A DNA stretch of 64,000 nucleotides from Betaproteobacteria bacterium (GCA_009781175.1 WQYQ01000009.1:1-64000); one strand, 5' to 3'; shown: positions 46,664-57,969, counted from the stretch's first letter. Numbers and translations: made by a program. Notes: generated from the sequence alone by a model not told the origin.

Positions 46664-49230
46664 GCAGTTTGTCCGACTCCGGCTCTGGCGAGAACTTGCG
46701 CCAGCGGCTTGCGGCGCAACGGCAGCAACTCCGCGCAGCCTATGAGGCCGCGCCCGACCCGAAGCATTTGCTCACGCAAAACGCGAAGCTTGTCGACGCG
46801 GCGCTCGGAGAGCTTTGGACTCTCTGCCAGATGCCGCCATCGGCAAGTCTGGTCGCCGTTGGCGGTTATGGGCGCGGCGAGCTTTTCCCCTACTCCGATG
46901 TCGATATTCTGATTTTGCTTGCGGATGAGCCGAGCGCCGCATTGACCCAAACGATCGAATGCATGGTCAGCCGCCTGTGGGATCTTGGGCTGGACATCGG
47001 GCATAGCGTCCGGACGGTCGAACAGTGTGCAGAGGTCGCAGCGGCCGATGTCACCGTTCAGACGAATCTGCTTGAAGCGCGCCTATTGACGGGCAGTCAA
47101 GCCTTATTCGACCGCCTGATCGAAGCGGCACGGCAATTCAAGCTTGAAGCCTTCTTTATTGCGAAACGCGCGGAACAGGAACAGCGCTACAACCGTTTCA
47201 ACGACACGCCCTATGCGCTTGAGCCGAACTGCAAGGAGAGCCCGGGCGGACTGCGCGATCTCCAGATGCTCACCTGGATTGCGCTCGCAGCCGGCTACGG
47301 CACAAGTTGGGAAGAAATCGCCGCGCGCGGATTGATCACTCACGCAGAATGCGCCGAGCTGGAAAAAGTCGAACGTCTGCTACAAAACATTCGCATTTCG
47401 CTGCACCATCTGGCGCAGCGCCGCGAAGACCGGCTCTTGTTCGACTATCAGGAAGCCCTGGCGCAGCACATGGACATCGCGGGCACGCCGACGCAACGCG
47501 CCTCGGAAGTCCTGATGCAGCGTTATTTCCTCGCGGCCAAAAAGGTCACGCAACTGAATACCCTGCTGCTGCAGAACATGGCGGCGCGAGTATTCCCTTC
47601 GGGCGACGCAACGCCCGAAACGATCAACCCGCGCTTCAACAAACGCCAGGGACTGCTCGACATTACGCACGACACGGTATTCCTGGACGAACCCGAGGCG
47701 ATCCTCGAAGCGTTTCTGATCATGCAGCAGCACGCCGACCTCAAAGGTATGACGGCGCGCACGCTGCGAGCGCTCTGGAACGCACGCATCCATGTAGATG
47801 AAGCGTTCCGGCAAAAGCCCGAAAACCGTGCCCGCTTCCTCGCCCTGTTCCAGCAAAAACGCGGCCTGACGCATGAATTCCGCAGGATGAATCAATACGG
47901 AATCCTGGGCCGCTACCTGCCTGCCTTTGGCCGTATCGTGGGCCAGATGCAACACGATCTGTTTCACGTCTACACCGTGGATCAGCACATCCTGCAGGTC
48001 ATGCGCAATCTGCGCCGCTTCACGATGGAAGAGCACGCGCATGAATACCCGCTGTGCACGCGGCTGATGAGCGCGTTCGAACAACCCTGGCTGCTTTACA
48101 TCGCCGGGCTGTTTCATGACATCGCCAAGGGGAGAGGCGGCGATCATTCCCAACTCGGCATGCAGGACGCCTACGAATTCTGTGTCGCCCACGGTTTATC
48201 CGAGGACGACACCGCGCTGATCGGCTGGCTCGTCGAGCAGCATTTGACGATGAGCCGCGTCGCGCAGAAAAGCGATCTGTCGGACCCCGATGTAATCCGC
48301 AATTTCGCCGAACTCGTCGGCAACGAGCACCGCCTGATCGGGCTCTATCTGCTGACCCATGCGGACATCCGCGGCACCAGCCCCAAGGTCTGGAACGGAT
48401 GGAAAGCCAAGCTGCTGGAAGACCTGTTTTATGCCACGCGGCATCTGCTCCGCGGCAATACGCCAGAGCAAGTCAAAGGACTTGCCGAGCGGCAGGAGGA
48501 GGCCCGCGTCCGCTTGCGCTATTTCGGCCTTGCTCCAGACACCGAAAACGCGTTTTGGAAAGAGCTCGACACGGTCTACTTCATGCGTCACAGCATCGAC
48601 GAAATCGTCTGGCATACACGCATGCTTTACTATCGTCCGACCACGGCGGAACCCGTCGTCAAGGCGCGCCCGAGTCATATCGACCGCGGTTTGCAGGTCA
48701 TGGTCTACGCGCCCGACTCGAAGGATCTGTTCCTGCGCCTGTGCGGATTCTTCAGCAAGCAGAACCTGAGCATTCTCGACGCCAAGATCCATACGACGCA
48801 ACATGGCTACGCGCTCGACAGCTTCGTGCTGCTATACCCCGACGGAGAAGAAGAAAACTATCGCGACATCGTTTCGCTCATTGAGCATGAACTCGTCGCG
48901 CGTCTGCAGTCAGCCGGGCCGCCGGACCAGCCCTCTAAAGGACGGCTTTCGCGCCAATTGCGCCACTTTCCCATCGCGCCGGAAGTCAGCATCGCCCCCG
49001 ACGAACGCGGGCAGTACCACATCCTGTCGGTCACCGCGGCCGACAGGCCGGGTTTGCTCTATACGATCGCCTCGATTTTGACCGAGCACGGAATCAATCT
49101 GCATACGGCCAAGATTTCGACGCTCGGAGAACGCGCCGAGGATACGTTTCTGATCAGCGGCACAGAACTTAGCAGCAGCAGCGCGACCGTCAAGATCGAA
49201 AGTGCGTTGTTGGAACAGTTGAGGATCTAA
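46660..49230 (+). CDS. glnD: Bifunctional uridylyltransferase/uridylyl-removing enzyme GlnD
   Basis: 856 residues. The ATG that overlaps the map stop (ATGA) is used. Nucleotidyltransferase motif VGGYGRGELFPYSDVDILIL, HD phosphohydrolase motif LFHDIAKGRGGDHS with the third ligand later, and two ACT domains at the C-terminus (LFLRLCGFFSKQNLSILDAK and ADRPGLLYTIASILTEHG). It adds UMP to PII proteins when nitrogen is low and removes it when glutamine is high. Confidence 0.97.
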   Translation: MSSLSDSGSGENLRQRLAAQRQQLRAAYEAAPDPKHLLTQNAKLVDAALGELWTLCQMPPSASLVAVGGYGRGELFPYSDVDILILLADEPSAALTQTIECMVSRLWDLGLDIGHSVRTVEQCAEVAAADVTVQTNLLEARLLTGSQALFDRLIEAARQFKLEAFFIAKRAEQEQRYNRFNDTPYALEPNCKESPGGLRDLQMLTWIALAAGYGTSWEEIAARGLITHAECAELEKVERLLQNIRISLHHLAQRREDRLLFDYQEALAQHMDIAGTPTQRASEVLMQRYFLAAKKVTQLNTLLLQNMAARVFPSGDATPETINPRFNKRQGLLDITHDTVFLDEPEAILEAFLIMQQHADLKGMTARTLRALWNARIHVDEAFRQKPENRARFLALFQQKRGLTHEFRRMNQYGILGRYLPAFGRIVGQMQHDLFHVYTVDQHILQVMRNLRRFTMEEHAHEYPLCTRLMSAFEQPWLLYIAGLFHDIAKGRGGDHSQLGMQDAYEFCVAHGLSEDDTALIGWLVEQHLTMSRVAQKSDLSDPDVIRNFAELVGNEHRLIGLYLLTHADIRGTSPKVWNGWKAKLLEDLFYATRHLLRGNTPEQVKGLAERQEEARVRLRYFGLAPDTENAFWKELDTVYFMRHSIDEIVWHTRMLYYRPTTAEPVVKARPSHIDRGLQVMVYAPDSKDLFLRLCGFFSKQNLSILDAKIHTTQHGYALDSFVLLYPDGEEENYRDIVSLIEHELVARLQSAGPPDQPSKGRLSRQLRHFPIAPEVSIAPDERGQYHILSVTAADRPGLLYTIASILTEHGINLHTAKISTLGERAEDTFLISGTELSSSSATVKIESALLEQLRI

Positions 49231-49231
49231 T

Positions 49232-49747
49232 TCAAGTATCCGGAAAAATGACATCGGTAAAACCGAAGTCCCGGAAATCATGGATTCTCATCGGATAAAG
49301 AACGCCATCGAGATGATCGCATTCGTGCTGGACAACGCGCGCATGGAAGCCCTCCGCGGTACGCTCGATCAGCTCTCCCTTCTCGCTGAATCCCGCATAG
49401 CGAAGCTTGCGATAGCGGGGGACGACACCTCTAAGGCCCGGGAGCGATAGACACCCCTCCCAGCCATCCTCCTGCTCATGTTCGAGAATCTCGATCCGCG
49501 GGTTACACAGCACAGTCATCGGCACCGGATCGGCATCCGGGTAACGCGGATTGGCGGCGACGCCGAAAATCACCACGCGTAGATCGACGCCAATCTGCGG
49601 CGCAGCAAGACCCGCGCCGTCCAGAGCGCGCATCGTGTCGAACATATCCTCAATCAAACCACGCAATTCAGGGGTACCAAATTGCGCCACCGGGCGCGCT
49701 ACGCGCAGCAGGCGCGGATCTCCCATGCGCAGAACTTCGCGAATCAC
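49232..49747 (-). CDS. def: Peptide deformylase
   Basis: 171 residues. Family motifs [23 protein letters not shown] (zinc Cys) and [15 protein letters not shown] (zinc His pair with the active Glu). It removes the N-formyl group from new proteins. Runs against glnD with their ends just 2 bases apart, and lies 3 bases past the phosphorylase gene. Confidence 0.96.
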   Translation of the reverse strand: MIREVLRMGDPRLLRVARPVAQFGTPELRGLIEDMFDTMRALDGAGLAAPQIGVDLRVVIFGVAANPRYPDADPVPMTVLCNPRIEILEHEQEDGWEGCLSLPGLRGVVPRYRKLRYAGFSEKGELIERTAEGFHARVVQHECDHLDGVLYPMRIHDFRDFGFTDVIFPDT

Positions 49748-49750
49748 CGG

Positions 49751-50488
49751 CTATACCTCGCACACATGTTCAAGGATCTGGCGCACCTTCCCCATCGCCT
49801 GCTGCAAAGTGCCCTCGATACTTGTAAAGCAGATCTCCTGGCGGCTTTCGGCGCGGCCCGCCGCCCAATTCGCAACGACATTGAGCGCGGCATAGGGCAG
49901 TTCAAGTTCGCGGGCGAGCGCGGCTTCCGGCATGCCAGTCATGCCGACGACGTCGACACCATCCCATTCCAAACGATTGATCTCCGCCGCCGTTTCCAAA
50001 CGCGGGCCTTGCGTGGCACCATAGACCGCGCCATCGACAATCGGCTCCCCCGCCCTATGCGCGGCCGCCAACAGGCGCTGCCGCAACAATTCATCATAGG
50101 GGTTCGTAAAATCGATATGCACGACACTGCGATCGAGTTCTTCAAAGTACGTACTCTCGCGCCCCCAGGTGTAATCGATGATCTGATGCGGCACGACCAA
50201 AGTCCCCGGCCCCAGATCGGCGCGGATGCCGCCGACCGAGGCAACGGACAAAATGCCGGTTGCGCCGGCCTCTTTGATTGCCCAAAGGTTTGCGCGGTAA
50301 TTCACCTTGTGCGGAGGAATCGTATGGCCGTAGCCGTGGCGCGCCAGGAAAACGGCGCGCTGGTTGCAGATCCGGCCGAAAAGCAGCACCCCTGAAGGCT
50401 CGCCATACGGCGTTCGCGCGATCTCTCTGCGCTCGATATTCATGTTCGCGAGCTGCGTAAGCCCTGTACCGCCAATGATCGCAAGCAT
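49751..50488 (-). CDS. S-methyl-5'-thioadenosine/thioinosine phosphorylase
   Basis: 245 residues from the ATG; a TTG two codons upstream is possible. Purine-nucleoside phosphorylase family 2: phosphate-binding GTGLTQL, RHGYGHTIPPHKVNYRAN, GATGILSVASVGGIR, ATQGPRLETAAEI and DVVGMTGMPEAALA with the Asn/Asp in LNVVANWA. The MTAP branch, and in Pseudomonas a thioinosine-specific form. It recycles methylthio-nucleosides from polyamine or AHL synthesis. The substrate (adenosine or inosine form) is not settled by sequence alone. Close to def, but no functional link is known. Confidence 0.9.
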   Translation of the reverse strand: MLAIIGGTGLTQLANMNIERREIARTPYGEPSGVLLFGRICNQRAVFLARHGYGHTIPPHKVNYRANLWAIKEAGATGILSVASVGGIRADLGPGTLVVPHQIIDYTWGRESTYFEELDRSVVHIDFTNPYDELLRQRLLAAAHRAGEPIVDGAVYGATQGPRLETAAEINRLEWDGVDVVGMTGMPEAALARELELPYAALNVVANWAAGRAESRQEICFTSIEGTLQQAMGKVRQILEHVCEV

Positions 50489-50614
50489 GTTCAACTGACT
50501 GTTCTGTTCTAAATTTGGGGCTGTGATGGTAGCACCGCATTAAAAGAACATATGCTGCGGTGCCACAAGCACATGTTAAAATCCACGGTTTTTCGCAAAG
50601 TTGGACCTCTTTCC

Positions 50615-52432
<1,818 letters not shown>

Positions 52433-52456
52433 TTTAGTGTCCAGCCAAAAACCGCA

Positions 52457-52495
52457 AGGGCTGAGTCCTGTATCGCACAGGACTCAGCCCTTTTT
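52457..52495 (+). terminator. typA terminator
   Basis: AGGGCTGAGTCCTGT and ACAGGACTCAGCCCT pair over 15 bases around ATCGC, then TTTTT. Very strong. Confidence 0.92.
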
Positions 52496-52555
52496 GCACG
52501 GCAAACGCCGACGGTGGTGAAGATCAACGAATCAAGTCTCCGCGACGGTCTAGCG

Positions 52556-53824
52556 TCACCCGTAACGGCGTAGCGCTTCGACCGCCAGACCCGCGCCGAT
52601 ACTGCCGAACAGATCGCCCTCGACCGCACGCGCCTGCGGCAATAAGGCCGCGACGCGCTGGCGCAGCAAAGGCACACCACTCGATCCGCCGGTGAAGAAG
52701 ATGGTGCCGACCTGCTCTTTGACAATGCCGGCATCGCGCAACATTTGGCTCACGGTTGCCGCCACCTGCTCGACCAAAGCATCCACGGCCGCCTCGAAGA
52801 TCGCACGCTCCAGGCGTTGTTCGCTCAGTCCGCCAGAGCGCGTAATCCGCTCAAGCAAAAGCGCAACGTGTTCCGTTTCGGAAAGCGCGATCTTGGCTTG
52901 TTCGACTTGCAAAGCGAGCCAATGACCGTCGCGCTGGCTGACAAGATTGAGCAGCCGATCGAGTTTGTCGCGTTCCTTGGCGTCGCGGTGCATGTCCTGA
53001 AACTCAGCCCACGCCTTGCGTGTGTAGCAAAAATTGATCGTGTGCCAGGTTGCCAGATTGAAAAATGGCGTCGCCGGCATTGCGGTGCCGTTCTGCTTCG
53101 CCGAGCCATAACCGAGCATCGGCATGACCGCGGCAAGGCTGAACGCTTTGTCGAAATCGGTGCCGCCGATATGAATGCCCGCATTCGCCAACACATCTTC
53201 ACGCCGCTCGGGAGACTTCGCCCGCTCGGGCGAAAGGCGCACCAGCGAAAAATCGGACGTGCCGCCGCCGATATCGACGATCAATACAAGCTCTTCGCAC
53301 ATCAAGCTCTGTTCGTAATGGAACGCCGCGGCGATAGGTTCGAATTGAAAACTCACATAGCGAAAACCCACCGCTCGGGCGATTTCCTCCAGCGTGGCTT
53401 CGGCCTTGCGGTCGGCGGCGGGATCACCATCGACGAAATAAACCGGGCGGCCAAAAACTGCCTCGTCAAATGTGCGCCCGCTTAAAGCGCAGGCCCGTTT
53501 GCGCAACTCCGCGATGAAGCATTGCAGCAAATCGCGAAACGACAACTGACGGCCTTGCACTTCAGTACCGGCGTCGATCAAACTCGAACCCAGCAAGCTT
53601 TTGAGCGAACGCATCAAGCGGCCATCATAGCCTTCAAGGTACTCGGCCAAAGCGGCGCGGCCGAAAGAAACCGAATCTTCATCCGCGTTGAAAAAAACGG
53701 CGGACGGCAAAGTCGGCCGGCCCTCTTCCAAGAGCAATAAGACGGGATTTTCGGGGCGTAGCCAGCCGACCGTGGAATTAGAGGTTCCAAAATCGATTCC
53801 GCATGCGCGCGCAGCTTGAAACAT
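52556..53824 (-). CDS. yegD: Hsp70-family protein, YegD-like
   Basis: 422 residues. The ATG starting FQAARACGIDFGTSNSTVGW is used because a far longer upward extension overlaps the epimerase gene on the other strand. ATP-binding motifs: GIDFGTSNSTVGW, LIVDIGGGTSDFSLVRL and IFFTGGSSGVPLLRQ. It has the actin/Hsp70 nucleotide-binding domain but no C-terminal substrate-binding domain, as for E. coli YegD. The cellular role is not established. Opposite in direction to typA, and to the epimerase. Confidence 0.9.
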   Translation of the reverse strand: MFQAARACGIDFGTSNSTVGWLRPENPVLLLLEEGRPTLPSAVFFNADEDSVSFGRAALAEYLEGYDGRLMRSLKSLLGSSLIDAGTEVQGRQLSFRDLLQCFIAELRKRACALSGRTFDEAVFGRPVYFVDGDPAADRKAEATLEEIARAVGFRYVSFQFEPIAAAFHYEQSLMCEELVLIVDIGGGTSDFSLVRLSPERAKSPERREDVLANAGIHIGGTDFDKAFSLAAVMPMLGYGSAKQNGTAMPATPFFNLATWHTINFCYTRKAWAEFQDMHRDAKERDKLDRLLNLVSQRDGHWLALQVEQAKIALSETEHVALLLERITRSGGLSEQRLERAIFEAAVDALVEQVAATVSQMLRDAGIVKEQVGTIFFTGGSSGVPLLRQRVAALLPQARAVEGDLFGSIGAGLAVEALRRYG

Positions 53825-53926
53825 AAATGAGAAGAAGCCTGTCCGCAGGGCGCCGCATGCTACGCAAACAAAACAGCGCCGTCCAGCACCCACCCAATTA
53901 GCTGTCGCTTGAAGCACAATTACGCA

Positions 53927-54865
53927 ATGTCCGAACGTCTCGCTCTCGTCACAGGCGCCAATGGCTTTGTTGGCCGCCCCTTGGTTGAACATTTGAAAAG
54001 CCGCGGCTGGCGCGTGCGCGCAGCGTTGCGCTCGATTGCCGCAGGACCTTGGGACGAATGCGTCGCAATCGGCGACTTGGCCCAGGAGCCCAACTGGGCA
54101 GGTAGTCTGCGCGGCGTCGACACGGTTTTCCATCTTGCCGCACGCGTGCACGTCATGCGCGAAACGCAAGCCGATCCACTGGACGCCTTTCTGCGCGTCA
54201 ACCGGGACGCTACCGTAAGCCTGGCCCAGGCAAGCGAACAGGCAAGTGTCCGCCGCTTCGTTTATCTCAGCTCGCTCAAAGTGCTTGGCGACATCAGTCC
54301 TCATGGCAGGCCATTTTGCGACACCGATCAGCCCGTTCCGCCCGATGCCTATGCCCAGTCGAAGCTGGAAGCTGAAACGCATTTGCTCGCCACGGCAAAA
54401 ACTGTCGAACCCGTCATCCTGCGTCCGCCGTTGATCTATGGGCCCCGGGTCGGCGCGAATTTCCGTCGCATGATCGATTGGGTCGCACGCGGCTGGCCCT
54501 TGCCGCTTGGCGCGATCGACAATCGGCGCAGTCTGGTTTTCGTCGCTCATCTCGTGGAGGCTTTGGCCTTGCTCGCTGAGCCGCATTTTGCCATCGCCGG
54601 CCGTCGGTTTTTGATCGACGACAGTCAGCCGGTTTCGACCCCGGATTTGCTCCGCGCGATTGGACGGGCTTTAGGCAAACCAGCACGGCTATTCCCATTT
54701 CCGCCGGCTATGCTCAAAACAATGCTCAGCCTCGCCGGACGCGGCCCCGAAGCAATACGCTTGCTTGGTTCACTGGAGGTCGATGCGACGCCGCTGTTTG
54801 AAGCGCTGCATTGGCGCCCCGCTTTGAGTCTTGACGCGGCTTTGCGCGAAACCGTTGCGCCCTGA
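53927..54865 (+). CDS. NAD-dependent epimerase/dehydratase
   Basis: 312 residues. The ATG starting MSERLALVTG is preferred to a TTG six codons upstream. Extended SDR fold: LVTGANGFVGRPLVEHL nucleotide loop, FHLAARVHVMRET, VYLSSLKVLGD, YAQSKLEAE (catalytic Tyr-x3-Lys) and RPPLIYGPRVGANF. Relatives include UDP-glucose 4-epimerase and UDP-2-acetamido-hexose C4-epimerases that make O-antigen precursors, but no polysaccharide genes are adjacent, so the substrate is open. Confidence 0.9.
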   Translation: MSERLALVTGANGFVGRPLVEHLKSRGWRVRAALRSIAAGPWDECVAIGDLAQEPNWAGSLRGVDTVFHLAARVHVMRETQADPLDAFLRVNRDATVSLAQASEQASVRRFVYLSSLKVLGDISPHGRPFCDTDQPVPPDAYAQSKLEAETHLLATAKTVEPVILRPPLIYGPRVGANFRRMIDWVARGWPLPLGAIDNRRSLVFVAHLVEALALLAEPHFAIAGRRFLIDDSQPVSTPDLLRAIGRALGKPARLFPFPPAMLKTMLSLAGRGPEAIRLLGSLEVDATPLFEALHWRPALSLDAALRETVAP

Positions 54866-54967
54866 GCCGCTAACAAAACCCTGCATGCTGCGTTGCGCTC
54901 ACTTGCCGTACCTTGTGGCGCCTTGCCTGCACCGCTGCGATGGGTTTTGTTAGCGACGCTCACTTCC

Positions 54968-55672
54968 CTATTCGTCGCGCCACTCGATTGGCAACAGCAC
55001 TTCAAAATTTCCGCGTCGCAGGGCCACAGGCAGTGGCGTGCTTTGCTCGCCCTGTTTGAAACGCTCAATCAGCCACGCATCCAGCTTCGGATCGCCGGAA
55101 GCGGAAAATAAATCCACCGCGACCAGCAAACCCATCGCAAAACGCAGCCGCAGTGTTGCCGTACCGGACGGTGTGCCGGCGGGCGGAATCGCTTGTGCGC
55201 CCGACAAGGCCAATGCAATCCGGAAAGCCCGCAGCGCGGCGGGGTCCAAAACCTGTAACACATTGGCATCTTCCGGGGCGGAAGCTGGCTCGCTCTGCTG
55301 CCTTTGTATCTCGCCACTGCGTCGGCGATTTGTCGTATTCGCAGGAGCTTGCTTTGAAATCCTCTTGCGGCCGGCGGGAACCTGAACTCTCTCCGCGCGC
55401 TCTAAAGAGAGTCGTGTCAATACCGCAGAGTCGTTACGGCCAGTCGCCTTGTCGGTATGCGGCAACGCCGACATCGGGTGCTTGTCGTTTAACCAACGTA
55501 ACTTAATCGGCGTTGCGGGTGTTGGCGTGCTCGCCATCTTGAGCGTAAGCGGACGCTGCAAACCGGCTAACAGCAACGCATGCAGGAGTATCGAAAGCAA
55601 CAGTGCTTTGCGCAACGAAGACGCAGACCAAGCGGTTTCATTCTTGGCATTTGCGATGGGCTCCATGTCCAT
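54968..55672 (-). CDS. TonB-like periplasmic protein
   Basis: 234 residues; two ATG codons begin it (MDMEP). An N-terminal membrane segment (LLLSILLHALLLAGL) follows a short cytoplasmic region, then a Pro/Arg-rich linker and a C-terminal domain (TATLRLRFAMGLLVAVDLFS) with the two-layer fold typical of TonB-box-binding proteins. No neighbouring exbB/exbD or receptor is present, so it may be an alternative energy-transducer or a structural relative. It reads away from the HNH gene, starting 48 bases from it. Confidence 0.65.
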   Translation of the reverse strand: MDMEPIANAKNETAWSASSLRKALLLSILLHALLLAGLQRPLTLKMASTPTPATPIKLRWLNDKHPMSALPHTDKATGRNDSAVLTRLSLERAERVQVPAGRKRISKQAPANTTNRRRSGEIQRQQSEPASAPEDANVLQVLDPAALRAFRIALALSGAQAIPPAGTPSGTATLRLRFAMGLLVAVDLFSASGDPKLDAWLIERFKQGEQSTPLPVALRRGNFEVLLPIEWRDE

Positions 55673-55720
55673 AGGGCGTATGCTTCACTGACTTTCGAGG
55701 ATCTTATCGAGGAGCCAGCC

Positions 55721-56329
55721 TTGATCCTTGTTGAACGCGGCATGATTGCTCACACTACAAAATGGCCGCTCATTCTCACGCTGGATATGCATGGTCAACC
55801 CTTTCGCTGGATAAGCTGGCAGCATGCGGTTGTCTGCTACGCCCGGCACCAAGTCGCCTGGGATGCGGGCGATCACGAGTTCACCTATTTCGGCGGAATC
55901 CGCCGCGACACAGGCGAACGCTCGTGCATTACAACCAACAGCATCATCGCAATCAAAGGGAAGACCCTTGGCGCGCACAACCTGAGCCAGATCCCGCCGC
56001 TTTCAAACCGGGAACTTTTCCAGCGCGACCGTCATATATGCGGCTATTGCGGCACAACGATTTCAGGGCAAAAACTGACGCGCGACCACATTGTGCCGGT
56101 TTCGCACGGCGGACGCGATGTCTGGATGAATGTCGTCACCGCATGCCGCCATTGCAACCAACGCAAAGCCGGCCGGACGCCAGAACAAGCGCATATGCAA
56201 CTACTCTATGCGCCCTATGTGCCGAACAAGGCGGAATATCTGATTCTGAGCAACCGCAACATCCTGGCGGATCAAATGGATTTTCTTGCACGCCATGTGC
56301 CGCGGCAAAGTCGGGTGCATACAGTCTGA
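55721..56329 (+). CDS. HNH endonuclease
   Basis: 202 residues. I use a TTG start because GAGGAG lies 6 bases upstream; an ATG at 55,742 (MIAHTTKWP) is the alternative, without a ribosome site. After an N-terminal domain (PFRWISWQHAVVCYARHQVAW) the HNH motif follows: CGYCG (first Cys pair), then DHIVPVSHGGRDVWMN with the His-Asn, and CRHCNQRKAGR (second Cys pair). It could nick or cut DNA or act as a standalone restriction or repair enzyme; no methylase is near. The stop lies inside the conserved 125-nt element B. Confidence 0.88.
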   Translation: MILVERGMIAHTTKWPLILTLDMHGQPFRWISWQHAVVCYARHQVAWDAGDHEFTYFGGIRRDTGERSCITTNSIIAIKGKTLGAHNLSQIPPLSNRELFQRDRHICGYCGTTISGQKLTRDHIVPVSHGGRDVWMNVVTACRHCNQRKAGRTPEQAHMQLLYAPYVPNKAEYLILSNRNILADQMDFLARHVPRQSRVHTV

Positions 56330-56451
56330 CCACGAGTCGAGCGCAACCCCGCCATTTATGGTGGGATAAGCGAGACAAGTGCTCATTGGCGTCGAAAGCG
56401 CCTCCGACTCGTGGCGAAGAAACCCCAAGCTTCAGTTTGGGGTGATTCACG
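56327..56451 (-). repeat. Structured 125-nt element, copy B
   Basis: The minus-strand sequence pairs with copy A (23,974-24,098). Closing stem CCACGAGTCG/CGACTCGTGG is a perfect 10 bp. Hairpins: CCCCAAAC/GCTTGGGG (one mismatch), GGCG/CGCC with the CTTTCGA loop, and CCCACCAT/ATGGCGGG (one mismatch). Its last conserved bases contain the HNH stop codon (56,327-56,329). It lies antisense to the genes on both sides. Confidence 0.75.
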
Positions 56452-56519
56452 TTCATACAGTCACAGAAATGCTGTAGAACGATCCTCTCGCTCCGGCCCT
56501 AAAAGTCTTTCTTTAGTTC

Positions 56520-57395
56520 ATGCCTCCACACTTATCGTCACCTGTTTTTAGCTGGGCCGAACAAAAAGACGAAAGCTTCGAATTGATAGGTGTCGACTTC
56601 ACCTCCGCGCCTTCGGCCCGCAAGCCGATCACCGCCGCACGCGGGCGCTTGTCCGGCAATATCCTGAAATTCGAAGCGCTTGAAAACTTCCCCGATTGGC
56701 CATCTTTTGAAAAATTGCTGCAAAGACCAGGCCCTTGGCTGGGCGCTTTTGACTTTCCTTTTGGTCTGCCGCGCGAAGGCGTATTCAGCCTCGGCTGGCC
56801 TTTGGAATGGGCTGCATTGGTACGTCATTGTCATCATCTTGGGAAAACGGCTTTTCGTGCGGCGCTCGACACCGACCGCCAGTCTCGTGCGAAAGGCTCG
56901 CGTTATCCACATCGCGCAACCGATCGCCCCGCCGTTTCGCACAGCCCGTTCAAGCTCGTCAATCCACCCGTCGGCCTGATGTTCCTCGCCGGAGCACCAC
57001 GCCTACTCGCGGCAGGACTGCATCTGCCCGGCCAGCATTCGGGCGACCCTATGCGGATTGCGCTCGAAGCCTACCCAGGTCTGTTGGCACGCGCCATCGC
57101 AACCCGTCCTTATAAAAGCGATGAGCTGCGCAAGCAAACATCCGAACGGGCCGAGGCTCGCCGGCGCATTCTGACGGCATTGAAAAGCGGCAAGCACCCG
57201 CTGTGCATATCGCTGCAATGCAGCGCGGCAGATTCAAACGCGCTGATTGCAGACGCTCGCGGCGATCAGCTCGACGCGGTTCTAGCGCTTATCCAGGCGG
57301 GTTGGGCCTGGCAACAGCGCAAACGGAACTTTGGCCTGCCTGATGTGATCGATCCAATCGAGGGCTGGATCTTAGGCGCCCCGTATTCCCTGTAA
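56520..57395 (+). CDS. DUF429 protein (predicted RNase H-like fold)
   Basis: 291 residues. The family start IGVDFTSAPSARKPI is clear, and GAFDFPFGLPRE gives the second acidic motif; RGDQLDAVLALIQAGWAW is the third. DUF429 proteins are predicted nucleases with an RNase H-like fold; their biological job is not known. It lies after the HNH gene, which is another nuclease, with element B between them. The pairing is worth noting but is not a known system. Confidence 0.85.
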   Translation: MPPHLSSPVFSWAEQKDESFELIGVDFTSAPSARKPITAARGRLSGNILKFEALENFPDWPSFEKLLQRPGPWLGAFDFPFGLPREGVFSLGWPLEWAALVRHCHHLGKTAFRAALDTDRQSRAKGSRYPHRATDRPAVSHSPFKLVNPPVGLMFLAGAPRLLAAGLHLPGQHSGDPMRIALEAYPGLLARAIATRPYKSDELRKQTSERAEARRRILTALKSGKHPLCISLQCSAADSNALIADARGDQLDAVLALIQAGWAWQQRKRNFGLPDVIDPIEGWILGAPYSL

Positions 57396-57597
57396 AGACA
57401 GGATTCTGAACGAGGGCGGATAAAGAATTAGTGCAAAATTGAAAACGACATACGCATTTTTCGATTACACTGCCTAGACAATCCAGGAGCCATTACTCCA
57501 CAAGTTTGGAGGAAATAGAAACAGTCTTTAACGGCAAAACAATTCAGAATTTCCACTTGCGGACTATGGCAAGCGAATATTGATTTATACTTAAAGC

Positions 57598-57669
57598 GAC
57601 GGTCGAGGACCGTCATTTACTGAACAGGCCAGCTTTATGGCCGGGACGAGAACCTGAGAGAGCGAGGTT
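57598..57669 (+). promoter_or_regulatory. Three stacked hairpins in the leader of a XRE regulator
   Basis: GACGGTC-gag-GACCGTC (57,598-57,614), GGCC-agctttat-GGCC (57,627-57,642) and AACCT-gagagagcg-AGGTT (57,651-57,669) sit in series directly upstream of the XRE gene. They may shape mRNA stability or translation. The first palindrome may be an operator of the regulator. Confidence 0.4.
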
Positions 57670-57678
57670 TACCCCACT

Positions 57679-57969
57679 ATGAAAAGCAATGAAAAGGTTG
57701 ATGTTCGCGAAATCCGCCGCAAACTCGGCATGAACCAGTCGCAGTTCTGGTCCAAGATTGGCGTCACGCAAAGCGGTGGGTCGCGCTACGAAAGCGGACG
57801 AGCGATCCCGCGTCCGGTACAGGCTTTACTCAAGCTTGTACACGTCGATCAGGTGGATATCTCCAAAATCCGCCGTGACGATGTCGACGTGATCGAATAT
57901 TTGCGCTCCAGCAATCCAGAGATGCTTAAGAACCTGCGCAAAGAAGCCAAGGCCAGCAAAAAGAGGTAG
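57679..57969 (+). CDS. XRE-family helix-turn-helix regulator
   Basis: 96 residues. HTH domain: VREIRRKLGMNQSQFWSKIG, then VTQSGGSRYESGRAIPRPV, which is the recognition part. The C-terminal tail is basic (NLRKEAKASKKR) and probably binds DNA too. Its size matches small antitoxin-like or phage-type regulators, but there is no toxin gene next to it. A 283-base stretch without a gene comes before it (57,396-57,678), containing only a TATACT-like -10 region near 57,583 and the three hairpins. A terminator follows. Confidence 0.85.
   Translation: MKSNEKVDVREIRRKLGMNQSQFWSKIGVTQSGGSRYESGRAIPRPVQALLKLVHVDQVDISKIRRDDVDVIEYLRSSNPEMLKNLRKEAKASKKR

Noticed and set aside
53825..54586. N-terminal extension of the YegD-like protein
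   Set aside because: It would overlap the epimerase on the other strand and has no Hsp70 similarity; the start at 53,824 gives a normal N-terminus.
55721..56329. HNH gene as an IscB relative
   Set aside because: It has no RuvC-like acidic motifs or bridge helix around the HNH part and is too short; it belongs to a different HNH family.
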